Of a DNA stretch of 64,000 bases, positions 26,514-36,081 are shown in pieces. Under the pieces are notes generated by a model, which was not told where the DNA came from, ran no database searches, and saw only the letters and a list, made by a program, of their open reading frames with translations. The first letter of the stretch is position 1. Each line of letters starts with the position of its first letter. The DNA lies in contig NZ_CP012545.1 of assembly GCF_004803835.1 (NCBI RefSeq), positions 930,001-994,000 on the forward strand. Reading direction: 5' to 3'. This DNA comes from Campylobacter sp. RM6914. GTDB taxonomy: Bacteria; Campylobacterota; Campylobacteria; Campylobacterales; Campylobacteraceae. The translations under genes and the position numbers were made by a program.

Positions 26514-27549
26514 TCTTTTTTAGAGCCATTATGCGATCATAAGAGGCTTTTATACGCTCCTTGCTTATCTTTTTTTCATTTACGCCGTCAATTATATGCT
26601 GCACAACGATCTCTGCAGTGCGTTGTTTTGAAATTTTAAATTCACTAAAAAGCAAGATATCGCCTCCTGCATTTATAAATTTAACGATCTTATCTTTAAG
26701 TGCGCCTTCTCCAACGCCTTTCATAAGCATGTCATCGCTTATAACAACACCCTTAAAACCAAGCTGTTTGCGAAGTAGATCATTTATAACTTTTTTTGAA
26801 AAGGTGGCAGGCTGAGTTACATCTAAACCATCAACATACAAGTGTCCGACCATAACGATATCGGCTAAATTTTTATTTATAGCGTCTTCATAAGGCAAAA
26901 GTGCAGCACTATCTAGCGCAACAATAGTCTTGTCTTTATGAGAATCTTGCGCAGAGCTGCCATGACCGGGAAAATGTTTTAAAGTTGTTAAAACTTTCTC
27001 TTTAGCAAATGCCCTTAAAAAAGAATTGGCATAAAAACTTATCTTTGTTGCATTTTGACTATAAGCACGCTCTTTTGCTCCAATTATCGGAGAATTTATA
27101 TCGTGTAGATCAAGAACGGGAGCAAAATTTAGATTAATACCAAGTTCTTTTAAATTTCTAGCCATCTTGACATACATCTCATAAGTCTGGCTGATATTAA
27201 GAGTTTGAGCCACTTCAAACGCACTCGGGTAGGTAAAACCAAGTGACTTTAAACGACTGATGTTGCCACCCTCTTCGTCAATAGCTATGAAAATTTTACC
27301 ATTTTTTTCTTTTATGGCTTTTGTTAAAGCTTTTAAATTTTCTTTATCACTAACATTTCTAGCTAAAAGCATAACTCCGCCAAAGCGTCCGTAACCGGCA
27401 TCGCTTAACATAGCTTTAACATTAGTATCTTTTAAATTTGAACCGTGAAAACCGACCATAACCATTTGCGATGCCATAGCTCTAAGACTAACTTCACTTG
27501 CACACAAATGCACGCTAAAAAACGCAAATAACAAATATAAAAATTTCAT
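26506..27549 (-). CDS. nagZ: Beta-N-acetylhexosaminidase NagZ (family GH3), exported form
   Basis: NagZ removes N-acetylglucosamine from muropeptides during peptidoglycan recycling. The 347-residue protein has IAIDEEGGNISRL, the KHFPGHG loop with the catalytic His/Asp region, and VVISDDMLMKGV with the nucleophile Asp. Unlike the cytoplasmic E. coli enzyme, it begins with a hydrophobic signal peptide (MKFLYLLFAFFSVHLCA). The Cys of this segment is not in a good lipobox. It should therefore act in the periplasm. It stands next to gpsA with a 14-base gap. Confidence 0.9.
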   Translation of the reverse strand: MKFLYLLFAFFSVHLCASEVSLRAMASQMVMVGFHGSNLKDTNVKAMLSDAGYGRFGGVMLLARNVSDKENLKALTKAIKEKNGKIFIAIDEEGGNISRLKSLGFTYPSAFEVAQTLNISQTYEMYVKMARNLKELGINLNFAPVLDLHDINSPIIGAKERAYSQNATKISFYANSFLRAFAKEKVLTTLKHFPGHGSSAQDSHKDKTIVALDSAALLPYEDAINKNLADIVMVGHLYVDGLDVTQPATFSKKVINDLLRKQLGFKGVVISDDMLMKGVGEGALKDKIVKFINAGGDILLFSEFKISKQRTAEIVVQHIIDGVNEKKISKERIKASYDRIMALKKKI

Positions 27550-27563
27550 ACTTTATCTCAAAT

Positions 27564-28454
27564 TTATCGTTTTTCTAAAAGAGATCGAACACTTTCGTAA
27601 ACGTCTTTTCCATCAAGCATTTTAACGACTTCGCATGCGATAGGAGTGTAGATGTCATTTTCTTTAGCTATCTTTAAAATAGCCCTAGCCGTTTCTACGC
27701 CCTCAGCAACCTCTCCAAGCTCGTTTAAAATTTTCTCCAAGCTCTCATTTTTAGCCAGTCCGATACCTACACGGTAGTTTCTTGATAAAACGCTTGATGC
27801 TGTCAAGAAAAGATCTCCCGCTCCGCTAAGACCCAAGAATGTCTCGTCTTTTGCACCAAAAAATTTGCCAAATCTAGCCATCTCGACAAGACCTCTTGAG
27901 ATAAGACTAGCGCGAGCATTATTGCCAAGTCCAAGTCCGTCACAAATTCCTCCTGCGATAGCGATCACGTTTTTATAAGCGCCACAAATTTCAGCACCTA
28001 TAACATCATCTGAGGCATAAGCCTTTATGTAGCTAGGAAAAAATCCTGCAAATTCAAGAGCCAGGTTTTGATTAACCGAGCTTATCACAATAGCGCATGG
28101 AAGCTTCTTTTCAACCTCTTTTGCAAAAGTAGGTCCGGATAGAAAAGCTAAATTTTCCTTTGGAACATATCGTTGGTAAATTTCATTTAAAAATCTTGAA
28201 CTTTTGGTCTCGATGCCCTTACTGGCAACTAAAATTTTTTGACCGTTGTATTTAAAATTTTGCTCAAGCCACTGCGCAACAGCTTGAGTTGGTATAGTAA
28301 AAACAAGATATTTGCATTCAAGCGCCTCTTTTAAGCTTACAAAATTTTTAATATCACGAGGCGTTCTAGAGCTTATGACACATTCATTTTTCTCACTAAG
28401 AGCGTGAAAAAGCGCACTTCCCCATTTACCGGCTCCAATAACTGCTATCTTCAT
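27564..28454 (-). CDS. gpsA: NAD(P)H-dependent glycerol-3-phosphate dehydrogenase
   Basis: GpsA reduces dihydroxyacetone phosphate to sn-glycerol 3-phosphate for phospholipid synthesis. The 296-residue protein has the Rossmann motif VIGAGKWGSAL at the N-terminus, LSGPTFAKEVEKKLP near residue 125 and the catalytic-region KNVIAIAGGICDGLGLGNNA near 185. The neighbouring gatB upstream repeats the C. jejuni order gatB-gpsA. Confidence 0.95.
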   Translation of the reverse strand: MKIAVIGAGKWGSALFHALSEKNECVISSRTPRDIKNFVSLKEALECKYLVFTIPTQAVAQWLEQNFKYNGQKILVASKGIETKSSRFLNEIYQRYVPKENLAFLSGPTFAKEVEKKLPCAIVISSVNQNLALEFAGFFPSYIKAYASDDVIGAEICGAYKNVIAIAGGICDGLGLGNNARASLISRGLVEMARFGKFFGAKDETFLGLSGAGDLFLTASSVLSRNYRVGIGLAKNESLEKILNELGEVAEGVETARAILKIAKENDIYTPIACEVVKMLDGKDVYESVRSLLEKR

Positions 28455-28600
28455 AATCTCTCTTTTAATAAAATTTCAAACACCAAGCATAAACAAAAGG
28501 CGTATTTTAAAATAAGTAAAAATTTGACCCAAGACCAAAATAACTATTTGTCATTAGCTCTCGTGATCAAATTTTTTAGAACAAGGGCGATACTATACCA

Positions 28601-30025
28601 TTAAGCTAATTTTGACTTTAAAAGCTCGTTTACTTTGCCAGGGTTAAACGCACCCTTGCCCTCTTTCATGACCTGTCCGACAAAAAAGCCAAACATCTTT
28701 TCTTTTCCTGCTTTGTATTCGGCAACTTTATCGCTGTTAGCGCCTAAAATTCTGTCTATTATCTCAAGTATCGCACCGTCATCGCTAACTTGTTTTAAGC
28801 CTAGTTTTTCGATTATCTCATCTACTTTTTCGCTTGGGTTTTCCATTAGATAGTCAAGTACTTCTTTTCCCGCTTTGCCGCTTATAGTGCCGTCTTCTAT
28901 GCGAGTTAAAAATTCTATCATTTTTGCACTATTTATGGGGCTAGTCTCGATAGTCACACCGTTTTTTAGACGTCCGCTAAGCTCAACCAGCAACCAAGTT
29001 ACACAAAGTTTTGGTGAAATTTTAGCTCCGACAAGCTCTTCAAAATACCTAGCCATCTCAATGGTACTAACTAAATTTAGTGCATCATCTTCTTTTATGC
29101 CAAATTCACTTTGGTATCTTGCAACTTTCTCATCTGCTAGTTCAGGAATTTTAATAGCTTCATTATACATCTCATCGCCAACCTCTACAGGGAGTAAATC
29201 AGGGTCTGGGAAATAGCGATACTCTGCGCTATCTTCTTTACCTCTCATTGAGCGTGTAACTAAATTATTTGTATCAAAAAGACGTGTTTCTTGATAAACT
29301 TCTTCGTCATATTTGCCATCTTCCCAAGCTATACTTTGGCGCTCTACTTCGTAATCAATCGCTTTTTGTATGAATTTAAAAGAGTTTAGGTTTTTGATCT
29401 CAACGCGAGTATAAAGTTTTGTATCGCCTTTTGGACGGATACTAACGTTTGCGTCACAACGAAATGAACCCTCTTGCATATTCGCATCGCTTATATTTAA
29501 AAATCTCAAAATAGAATGAAGCTTTTTAAGATATGCCACAGCCTCGTCCGAGCTTCTAAGATCAGGCTCGCTTACTATCTCAAGAAGAGGTGTTCCAGCG
29601 CGATTTAGATCGACTAAACTTCTGCCGTCCTCATGAATATTTTTACCTGCGTCTTCTTCAAGGTGCGCTCTTGTTATACCGATACGTTTTTTTTCACCAT
29701 TAACATCTATAAACAGTTCTCCGCCTTCAACTATAGGAATTTCAAACTGCGAAATTTGATAAGCTTTTGGAAGATCTGGATAAAAATAGTTTTTTCTATT
29801 AAAGACAGATTTTTTATTTATGGTTGCATTGACCGCCGTGCCAAAACTTATAGCTTTTTTTACGGCTTCTTTATTTAAAACAGGTAATGCTCCTGGCAGA
29901 GCTAGACAAGTTGGGCAAACGTGAGTATTAGCCTCATCTCCAAAACTTGTTGAACAAGAGCAGAAAATTTTTGTTTTTGTATTTAATTGAGTATGAACTT
30001 CAAGTCCGATAACGACTTCAAACAT
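28601..30025 (-). CDS. gatB: Asp-tRNA(Asn)/Glu-tRNA(Gln) amidotransferase subunit B
   Basis: GatB is the tRNA-binding subunit of the GatCAB complex, which amidates misacylated Glu-tRNA(Gln) and Asp-tRNA(Asn). The 474-residue protein begins [10 protein letters not shown], with [19 protein letters not shown] forming the zinc site and RMRGKED-like ([20 protein letters not shown]) near residue 250. It ends with the helical and YqeY domains (about 325-474). GatA and GatC genes are not in this window. Confidence 0.97.
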   Translation of the reverse strand: MFEVVIGLEVHTQLNTKTKIFCSCSTSFGDEANTHVCPTCLALPGALPVLNKEAVKKAISFGTAVNATINKKSVFNRKNYFYPDLPKAYQISQFEIPIVEGGELFIDVNGEKKRIGITRAHLEEDAGKNIHEDGRSLVDLNRAGTPLLEIVSEPDLRSSDEAVAYLKKLHSILRFLNISDANMQEGSFRCDANVSIRPKGDTKLYTRVEIKNLNSFKFIQKAIDYEVERQSIAWEDGKYDEEVYQETRLFDTNNLVTRSMRGKEDSAEYRYFPDPDLLPVEVGDEMYNEAIKIPELADEKVARYQSEFGIKEDDALNLVSTIEMARYFEELVGAKISPKLCVTWLLVELSGRLKNGVTIETSPINSAKMIEFLTRIEDGTISGKAGKEVLDYLMENPSEKVDEIIEKLGLKQVSDDGAILEIIDRILGANSDKVAEYKAGKEKMFGFFVGQVMKEGKGAFNPGKVNELLKSKLA

Positions 30026-30144
30026 AATAAACCTTTATTAGCGTAATTTATACAAAAAAATTAGAGTGTATTGTATCAGTTATTTCTTTTAAAATATCTA
30101 AAAATCGAGTTTTTAAGGTAAAAAATTTAAGTAAAAAAGAAGAA

Positions 30145-30163
30145 AAGCCACAAAAAGTGGCTT
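30145..30163 (-). terminator. Intrinsic terminator after atpB
   Basis: AAGCCAC and GTGGCTT form a 7-base stem with a 5-base loop a few bases after the atpB stop. On the minus strand TTTCTTCTTTTTT follows. Confidence 0.8.
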
Positions 30164-30169
30164 AAAATT

Positions 30170-30847
30170 TTAATGCTCTTCTATGGCTACAGCGCCCGCT
30201 AAATAAACATAAGTTAGCATCATAAAGATAAAGGTTTGAAGCACAGCCATAAGCGTAAGTAACGCATAAGCCGGAAGCGGAGCAAACCAAGGAGCAAGAG
30301 TTAGCATAACCAATAAGAAAAGATCATCGCCTTTTATGTTACCGAAAAGACGGAAAGAAAGCGAAACAATACGTGATAAGTGTGAAATAATCTCAACCAC
30401 AAACATAAGCGGAGCAAGCACCTTACTTGGTCCCATAAAATGTGCGAAGTATTTAAAGAAACCATTCTTTTTTATACCTTGATAGTTGTAATAAACAAAA
30501 ACAACAAGAGCGAGAGTTAGAGTTAAATTTAGACTTGATGTCGGAGACTCAAAACCAGGAATTATACCGATAGCATTTGAGAAAAATACGATAAAACCGA
30601 TAGTTGCAACAAGCGGAAGATATTTGCGAGCAAGTTCTTCACTACCTAGAGTATCTTTACCCATTGACACAACGCCCTCAAGATAAGCCTCTACTATATT
30701 TTGAAGACCGCGTGGAACTAATTGCATTTTAGCGGTTGCAAGTTTAGCCACTAAAACTACAATGATAGCAACCAAACAAAAGTGAAAAGCATACACAAAT
30801 GCATGGCTATGATAAATCAAATCCGAAAAAAGAAAAATATCTTTCAT
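30170..30847 (-). CDS. atpB: ATP synthase F0 subunit a
   Basis: Subunit a forms the proton channel of the F0 sector in the inner membrane. The 225-residue protein has about five to six membrane helices. The essential Arg lies in [14 protein letters not shown] near residue 160, and the last helix ends before VAIEEH. It stands alone, apart from the rest of the ATP synthase genes, as in Campylobacter generally. Confidence 0.96.
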   Translation of the reverse strand: MKDIFLFSDLIYHSHAFVYAFHFCLVAIIVVLVAKLATAKMQLVPRGLQNIVEAYLEGVVSMGKDTLGSEELARKYLPLVATIGFIVFFSNAIGIIPGFESPTSSLNLTLTLALVVFVYYNYQGIKKNGFFKYFAHFMGPSKVLAPLMFVVEIISHLSRIVSLSFRLFGNIKGDDLFLLVMLTLAPWFAPLPAYALLTLMAVLQTFIFMMLTYVYLAGAVAIEEH

Positions 30848-30961
30848 TCATCAACCTTATTGAAAATTTTTGTCGTGATTTTATCAAAAATATTGTTAAA
30901 AGTTTTTTAAGCTTTTAAATTTTTAGGCTATTTTTGGTCTTTTAGCTAAAATTTAATCGCA

Positions 30962-31723
30962 TCAACCCATAAAATAACTATAAACGAGCTTTAAAATTGT
31001 AGCACCGACGACTATCAAAAACATCGTTCGTATAAATTTTACCTCTTTTTTTATAACCATATTTGACCCAATGTATGCACCTAAAATTTGTCCAATACCC
31101 ATCAATACGCCAACTATCCAAAGCACATGCCCGCCGATGATAAATACACCTAAAGATACGATATTACTAACAAAATTTAAAACTTTTGTATGTGCAACAG
31201 CTCGTTTCATGTTTGCGCCTATTAAGGCTACTATGGCAAATGTCCAAAACGACCCTGCTCCTGGTCCGAAAAATCCATCGTAAAAACCAAGTGCAAGACC
31301 AAAGGATGTATAAAACGCGCGGATATTCATCCTTGCTTTTCTGTCCTCTTCGCCGACTTTTGGAGCAAAAAGAGTGTATATAAATATCGCGATCAGTAAA
31401 AACGGTATGATGACTTGCAAAAATTTAGCATCAAGCACTAAAATAAGAGTCGTGCCGATACATGCCCCTATAAAAGTAAAAACAATACCGATCCAAATTT
31501 CTTTATAATCAACCATGCCTTTTAAGCTAAAATTTAATGCGGCAGTAAAACTTCCGAAACTTCCTTGGAGTTTGTTTGTTGCAAGGGCGACATGAGGAGG
31601 AACACCCATTGCCATGATGGCCGGTAAGGTTATAAGACCTCCGCCACCTGCGATAGCATCAATAAAACCACCCAAAAATGCAGCGGCAAAAAATACACAA
31701 TAAGCTATAAGATCAAACTCCAT
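30962..31723 (-). CDS. TSUP (TauE/SafE-type) membrane transporter
   Basis: The 253-residue protein has about eight membrane helices in two repeats. The first begins FLGGFIDAIAGGGGLITLPA and the second has GFYDGFFGPGAGSFW, the TSUP signature repeats. This family moves sulfite, sulfonates or related anions; the nearest named relative is YfcA. No sulfur-metabolism gene is adjacent, so the substrate is not predicted. Confidence 0.88.
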   Translation of the reverse strand: MEFDLIAYCVFFAAAFLGGFIDAIAGGGGLITLPAIMAMGVPPHVALATNKLQGSFGSFTAALNFSLKGMVDYKEIWIGIVFTFIGACIGTTLILVLDAKFLQVIIPFLLIAIFIYTLFAPKVGEEDRKARMNIRAFYTSFGLALGFYDGFFGPGAGSFWTFAIVALIGANMKRAVAHTKVLNFVSNIVSLGVFIIGGHVLWIVGVLMGIGQILGAYIGSNMVIKKEVKFIRTMFLIVVGATILKLVYSYFMG

Positions 31724-31845
31724 ACTAACCTCATTTATGAAATAAAGAGTTTATTTTACAGTTTTTAATATAAAAATTTAATTGCAAAAGAAAAATTTAA
31801 GAAAAGAAAGAGAGTGAGTCCCGTTTAGGAACTCAAAAAAGCGCG

Positions 31846-32379
31846 TTATTTTATAACACCGCAGATCATTCTAGCACCACCACCGCCAAGAGGTTTTGGG
31901 TGATCATGGTGGTTATCTCCACCTACATGTATCATCAAAGAGCGACCTTTTAGCTCGCTTATGCTTTTAATTTTTGGTGCTAGCACAGGATATATAGCGT
32001 TACCTTCAGCATCAACTATCAAAACAGGTAGATCGCCTTTATGTCCTTTGTCATCCCATGCAAATGAGTGTTTCTTAGTGCCTTCCGGATCCCAATGTCC
32101 TCCGGCTTTCATGCCAAGACCTTTTTCGGTTGCACCGCAATCTGGATTTTCATGCACGTGAAAGCCATGAATTCCGCTTGCGATACCCTTTAAATTTGGG
32201 AAAAACGCTACGCCGTGACTAGTATCAATAGCAACAACTTCGCCTACGGCAACATTACCTTTTTCGCCAAGTTGCTCCATGTTGATAACAATGTGATCTT
32301 GAGATTTTGGGTCAAACACAACCTCGTTTGCAAACAAAGCCGTACAAGCCAAAGCGCCTGCTAAAAGTATCTTTTTCAT
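31846..32379 (-). CDS. sodC: Periplasmic Cu/Zn superoxide dismutase
   Basis: SodC converts superoxide to hydrogen peroxide and oxygen in the periplasm. The 177-residue protein starts with a signal peptide (about residues 1-17, ending LFANE). It has the copper ligands in GFHVHENPDCG, the zinc loop GGHWDPEGTKKHSF, a further zinc ligand segment GHKGDLP and the ending GGGGARMICGVIK with the active-site Arg and disulfide Cys. All key residues are present. I recall no sodC in C. jejuni, so this gene is one sign that the window comes from another species. Confidence 0.95.
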   Translation of the reverse strand: MKKILLAGALACTALFANEVVFDPKSQDHIVINMEQLGEKGNVAVGEVVAIDTSHGVAFFPNLKGIASGIHGFHVHENPDCGATEKGLGMKAGGHWDPEGTKKHSFAWDDKGHKGDLPVLIVDAEGNAIYPVLAPKIKSISELKGRSLMIHVGGDNHHDHPKPLGGGGARMICGVIK

Positions 32380-32451
32380 CTACTCTCCTTTTTAATAAAG
32401 TAAGAAAATAGTAACTTAAATTTGTAAATAAAAATTATTAAAAAGATAAAA

Positions 32452-33213
32452 TTATCGTATATTTGAAAAAATTTCGTTAAGCTCAGACTTTTGTCCTATA
32501 CGATAAAGCGAAAAATCGTACTTTATGGGGTCATTTTCATCAAAATCTATGAGTTTTTGCGTGATTTGCAAAACTGTTTGAAAGTCATAGCTCTTTCTTG
32601 TGCAAAGACCAAGCGCAAGAGAAATTCGATGCGTGTGCACATCAAGTGGCAGCAAAAGATCTTTTTTGTTTAAATTCTTAAATAGTCCTAGATCGATATC
32701 ACTATCTCTAACCATCCAGCGAAGATACATGTTATATCTTTTATAAGGAGAGTTTGGGGATTTATCAAACGGTTTTGAAAAGAAGAACTCATAACCTTGC
32801 GAACGATAAGAGTTTAGCGAGTAAATAAATTTAATAAATTCGTTTATAGCGTCTATCATTGCGTGATTTTTATCAAATCCTCGCCTAAAAATCTCCTCTA
32901 TATCACCTTGCCTTTTAAGTCTTGAAAGAGTTATAAAAATTTGTTTTACATCTTCTGTGGTTTGAAAGCGGTATTTGTGATTTGTCAAATTTTTCTTTAT
33001 ATACTCTTCATTTTCATCAAGTAAACTAAAATCAAGAGAATTTAGAAATTTCACTATAAGCTTAGCGTTACCATAAGCAAAAAGAGCGCAGATAAGTGCG
33101 ATATGAGGCTCTTTAAATTTTGTTGCTACTTGAAGTGGATCAGCGTAAGAGAAAAGCTCATCATCGCTGTTTTTACTAGCAACATGAGCATTAAGAACTT
33201 CTTTAAGAGTCAT
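32452..33213 (-). CDS. TIGR02757 (DUF2400) family protein
   Basis: The 253-residue protein resembles the TIGR02757/DUF2400 family, with DPLQVATKFKEPHIALICALFAYGNA near the start and LPLDVHTHRISLALGL near residue 200. The function of this family is unknown. It overlaps the flgK stop by four bases and is the last gene of the flagellar operon, as I recall for Cj1467 beside flgK in C. jejuni. Its presence in the operon does not by itself show a flagellar role. Confidence 0.8.
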   Translation of the reverse strand: MTLKEVLNAHVASKNSDDELFSYADPLQVATKFKEPHIALICALFAYGNAKLIVKFLNSLDFSLLDENEEYIKKNLTNHKYRFQTTEDVKQIFITLSRLKRQGDIEEIFRRGFDKNHAMIDAINEFIKFIYSLNSYRSQGYEFFFSKPFDKSPNSPYKRYNMYLRWMVRDSDIDLGLFKNLNKKDLLLPLDVHTHRISLALGLCTRKSYDFQTVLQITQKLIDFDENDPIKYDFSLYRIGQKSELNEIFSNIR

Positions 33214-35081
33214 TGTTTAAGCGACAACAAAGTATCAAGCATCTGATCTACAGTCGTAATAATCTTAGCTGCGGCACCGTAACTTGCTTGAAAGCGGATC
33301 AAATTTGTAAGCTCTTCGTTCGTATCAACTCCGCTTATAGACTGAAATTCACTCTCAGCCGTCTTTATAAGACTTGTGTTTGTTTCGTTTAGCAAGTTAT
33401 TGCTTTCGGTGTCACTTGCGATATCCGTAGTCACATATCGGTAAAAACCCTCTATCGTCTCTTCTCTATCCATTGCAATACCGTTAGAGTAGAATGTAAG
33501 CTTGCTGTATTGGAGTTGAACCATGCCGTTAGCTACGGAGTTATTGCCCGTAACAGGTTTTGAGTAAGCTCTTATCTTGGTATGGTCTGTTTTAAATTCA
33601 TCATTTATATCGATATTTTTCGCATTATCGCCTGTAAAAAATTTATTTACTCCAATCACTCCTGGGAAATTTGTCCCGTTATCGACAAAGGCGATACTAT
33701 ACGTGCCTTGTGCAAATTTTGGCGTAACCGCAAATAAACCTTTGTTTGAGTTTTTATCATACGCATAAGATGCAGAAAAGTAGTCATTAACATCGTTTGT
33801 CATGTTGTTGTCGTTATTATCGTCGGAATTTGAGTTAAAGTCGCTAACTATAGAGTTACCGTAAGTGGTGTCGTTCATAGTTGTCGTTCCGTCGATCTTT
33901 ATCGTCTTTCTAGCTATCTCTTCGCCTTGATTATTATAAACAATAACATCAAAACTGCCCTGTCTTATGCCTTCATTATAATTCATAAGCGTCTTAGAAT
34001 CTTCCAAAAAGCTAAATTCATCTGTTGCGGCAACTTCAACTGCCGACTGTGCATAAATATTATTTGTATTATCTATCAAAGTTTTAGCAAACGTATCAAG
34101 GTTATCGATGTATTTTTGAACCGTGCCGTCGGTAAATTTCATCCTTGAAGTATCGTAGTTTCTTCCTCGAAGATCAAGAGCAGCGCCGACTTTACCGTTT
34201 TGTATATAGTTTTCCATCGGAATTCTTTTACCGTCTTCTCGCTCATAATAAATTTGTGAAAATCCGCCGTTTGCCGTCTCATCGATAGAGAGTGGGTGGA
34301 AATTTACACCGTCTATGATACTAACACCACCTATATTTAACGAGTAGTATCTGCCCTGATCGGTTATGCCGGTATTGATTTGTGAATTGCTAGAAAGATC
34401 GCTTTTGTAAGTTGAAACATTTACAAGTCTTGAGATGGCAAGCTCAAGCTCGTCGCGTTTATCTCTAAGATCGTTGGCGTTTATTTTTATGCCGGCATCT
34501 CTGCCACTTTCTACGCGCAAAATTTCTTTATTTATATTTGATATTTGCTTGGCAAGATCGTTTATCTCTTCGATATTTATCTTTATCATATCGTCGATCT
34601 CATATTGGATCTTATCTAGCGTCTTTGCCGCTTGATTTAAATTTGAAGATAAAACACTTGATAAATTTAGTAAATTTACCTTTTGTGAGCCTTCGTCTGG
34701 ATTTGACGCAAAGTCATTCCATGCACCAAAGTAGTTTTGTATATCTCTTACTATGCCTCTATCATCAAGGTCTGGAAAATTTTGTGCTATCTCTTGAAGA
34801 ATTCTTTGTTTGTAACCTGTGCTTTCTGAATTTGAAGAGGCGAGTTTTAGCCTTGAATAGGTAAATTCATCATGTATACGAATTATGGTATCTACTTGTG
34901 TTCCCATGCCAACACCACCGGGAACAGTGTTTATAGCTGGTGCAGCCGACTGCACGACACGCTGTCTTGTGTAGTAGTTACTATCTGCGTTTGATATGTT
35001 ATTTCCGGTTGTGCTTATCTGAAGTTGTGCAGCGTTTAGTCCTGAAATTCCTGTATTTAAAGACATAAATATATTTGCCAT
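33210..35081 (-). CDS. flgK: Flagellar hook-associated protein 1
   Basis: FlgK joins the hook to the filament. The 623-residue protein has the conserved N-terminus with GISGLNAAQLQISTTGNNIS and NYYTRQRVV. Its C-terminal helix, NEELTNLIRFQASYGAAAKI and following, assembles with the N-terminal helix into a D0/D1 coiled coil. The middle (about residues 200-500) is variable and rich in Asn and Asp. FlgN, its chaperone, is encoded 2 bases upstream. Confidence 0.95.
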   Translation of the reverse strand: MANIFMSLNTGISGLNAAQLQISTTGNNISNADSNYYTRQRVVQSAAPAINTVPGGVGMGTQVDTIIRIHDEFTYSRLKLASSNSESTGYKQRILQEIAQNFPDLDDRGIVRDIQNYFGAWNDFASNPDEGSQKVNLLNLSSVLSSNLNQAAKTLDKIQYEIDDMIKINIEEINDLAKQISNINKEILRVESGRDAGIKINANDLRDKRDELELAISRLVNVSTYKSDLSSNSQINTGITDQGRYYSLNIGGVSIIDGVNFHPLSIDETANGGFSQIYYEREDGKRIPMENYIQNGKVGAALDLRGRNYDTSRMKFTDGTVQKYIDNLDTFAKTLIDNTNNIYAQSAVEVAATDEFSFLEDSKTLMNYNEGIRQGSFDVIVYNNQGEEIARKTIKIDGTTTMNDTTYGNSIVSDFNSNSDDNNDNNMTNDVNDYFSASYAYDKNSNKGLFAVTPKFAQGTYSIAFVDNGTNFPGVIGVNKFFTGDNAKNIDINDEFKTDHTKIRAYSKPVTGNNSVANGMVQLQYSKLTFYSNGIAMDREETIEGFYRYVTTDIASDTESNNLLNETNTSLIKTAESEFQSISGVDTNEELTNLIRFQASYGAAAKIITTVDQMLDTLLSLKQ

Positions 35082-35083
35082 GA

Positions 35084-35509
35084 CTAAACCCTTGTCTTAT
35101 ATAAATTATTTGAATTATTCGTAGAGCTGTATTCGTTTGAATTTTGACCAAAAATTTGTTTATTTAAAGAGTCGAAAAATTCTTTTACAACAACAACGTG
35201 TCTTGCGTATTCTTTATTTTTAACATGTAGCTCTTCAAGTTTTGAACGCATAAGGACGAGCTTAGACTTAACTTCATCGTCAAGTACGTTAGCAAGCGCG
35301 GTCGTGTTATTTTCTTTTGAAACTTTAACCAGCTCTTTATCTAAAGCCTTTTTTGTTGTTTCAAATTCACGAACCAAAGATAGCTTTTTCTTCACGCTCT
35401 CATCAACAGTTGAGTGCTTTGCTTCTTTTATATTTTCTATGTCTTGCACTGTTGCCTTTATAAGCTCTTCAAGACTTGCTATCGCCTCGTCCAAATACCT
35501 CTTTAACAT
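35084..35509 (-). CDS. flgN: FlgN-like flagellar export chaperone
   Basis: The 141-residue, largely helical protein has the size and position of FlgN, the chaperone for FlgK and FlgL. Its N-terminal helix MLKRYLDEAIASLEELIKAT is typical of FlgN family members, and the C-terminus is Asn/Ser-rich and probably flexible. It lies between flgM and flgK, matching the C. jejuni order. Sequence conservation in this family is low, so context carries much of the weight. Confidence 0.8.
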   Translation of the reverse strand: MLKRYLDEAIASLEELIKATVQDIENIKEAKHSTVDESVKKKLSLVREFETTKKALDKELVKVSKENNTTALANVLDDEVKSKLVLMRSKLEELHVKNKEYARHVVVVKEFFDSLNKQIFGQNSNEYSSTNNSNNLYKTRV

Positions 35510-35523
35510 CTACTTCCTTTAAC

Positions 35524-35727
35524 TTAAGCTATCGCGTCAGCTACAGCCTTTGCCGTTTTAGAAATATCTATCTCATAACTTCCGTCGGCGATAGCAGCTG
35601 CGATCTGAGCAACTTTGCTATTTTTATCTACGTTAGTAGTAGATAGCTCCTGCTCTTTTCTAGCTTCAGGCGTTTTAATGCCTGAATTTGCACCAAAGCC
35701 GATGTTTGTACCTAATGAACTTATCAT
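35524..35727 (-). CDS. flgM: Anti-sigma-28 factor FlgM
   Basis: FlgM binds and inhibits sigma-28 (FliA). The 67-residue form starting at 35727 is chosen because AAGGA lies 8 bases upstream; an ATG at 35757 would add ten basic residues and lacks a site. The C-terminus SKVAQIAAAIADGSYEIDIS is the sigma-binding region, followed by KTAKAVADAIA. The length matches the short FlgM of Campylobacter. A sigma-28 type promoter sits directly upstream, consistent with feedback control. Confidence 0.88.
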   Translation of the reverse strand: MISSLGTNIGFGANSGIKTPEARKEQELSTTNVDKNSKVAQIAAAIADGSYEIDISKTAKAVADAIA

Positions 35728-35758
35728 TTTGTATCCTTTTTTAGGTTTCTTACGCATT

Positions 35759-35785
35759 ACATCGGCATAAATTTAAATTTCTTAA
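35759..35785 (-). promoter_or_regulatory. Sigma-28 type promoter upstream of flgM
   Basis: On the minus strand a GCCGATGT -10 element lies about 30 bases upstream of the flgM ATG. A weak TTAA/TAAG -35 element is placed 14-15 bases further upstream, over the end of flgJ. The consensus is TAAA-N15-GCCGATAA. The -10 match is good and the -35 match is partial. It would give flgM its own late-class transcription within the operon. Confidence 0.55.
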
Positions 35786-36081
35786 GAGTCTCTCTTTAAA
35801 AAATTAAATAAAAGCTCACTAAACCCAAACCCACCGCTTAAAGCACGGCTCATTGTGTCATTATACATCGACTTATATATATCAGATCCAGCCTCTTTTG
35901 GAAACAAAGATTTCTCGTCTTCTTGCTCTTTTAATGCTATATCAAGAACAGCCTTTATCATAAAAGCCTCAAAAGCATCAGTTTGTTCTTTTAAGAGTTC
36001 ATCATTTTTTCTATCTAAAATTTTTTGATCAACATTTATATTGTTGTATGAATTTAATGCCAAGGTATTATCAATTTGCAT
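35782..36081 (-). CDS. flgJ: FlgJ rod-binding protein, single-domain form
   Basis: The 99-residue protein corresponds to the N-terminal rod-binding (rod cap) domain of FlgJ, with [21 protein letters not shown] and [13 protein letters not shown]. The peptidoglycan hydrolase domain found in Salmonella FlgJ is absent, as in other Campylobacter. The start overlaps the flgI stop by one base. Confidence 0.85.
   Translation of the reverse strand: MQIDNTLALNSYNNINVDQKILDRKNDELLKEQTDAFEAFMIKAVLDIALKEQEDEKSLFPKEAGSDIYKSMYNDTMSRALSGGFGFSELLFNFLKRDS

Noticed and set aside
28570-28605. On the minus strand TTAGCTTAATGGTATAGTAT after gatB looks like the D-arm of a tRNA.
   Set aside because: The first bases are the last codons of gatB, no anticodon stem or TTC-arm follows, and no 3' CCA half is found. 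It is probably chance, at most a decayed fragment.
31809-31830. Hairpin GAGTCC / GGAACTC downstream of sodC as a terminator.
   Set aside because: The stem is short with a mismatch and the following run is only moderately U-rich; too weak to list.
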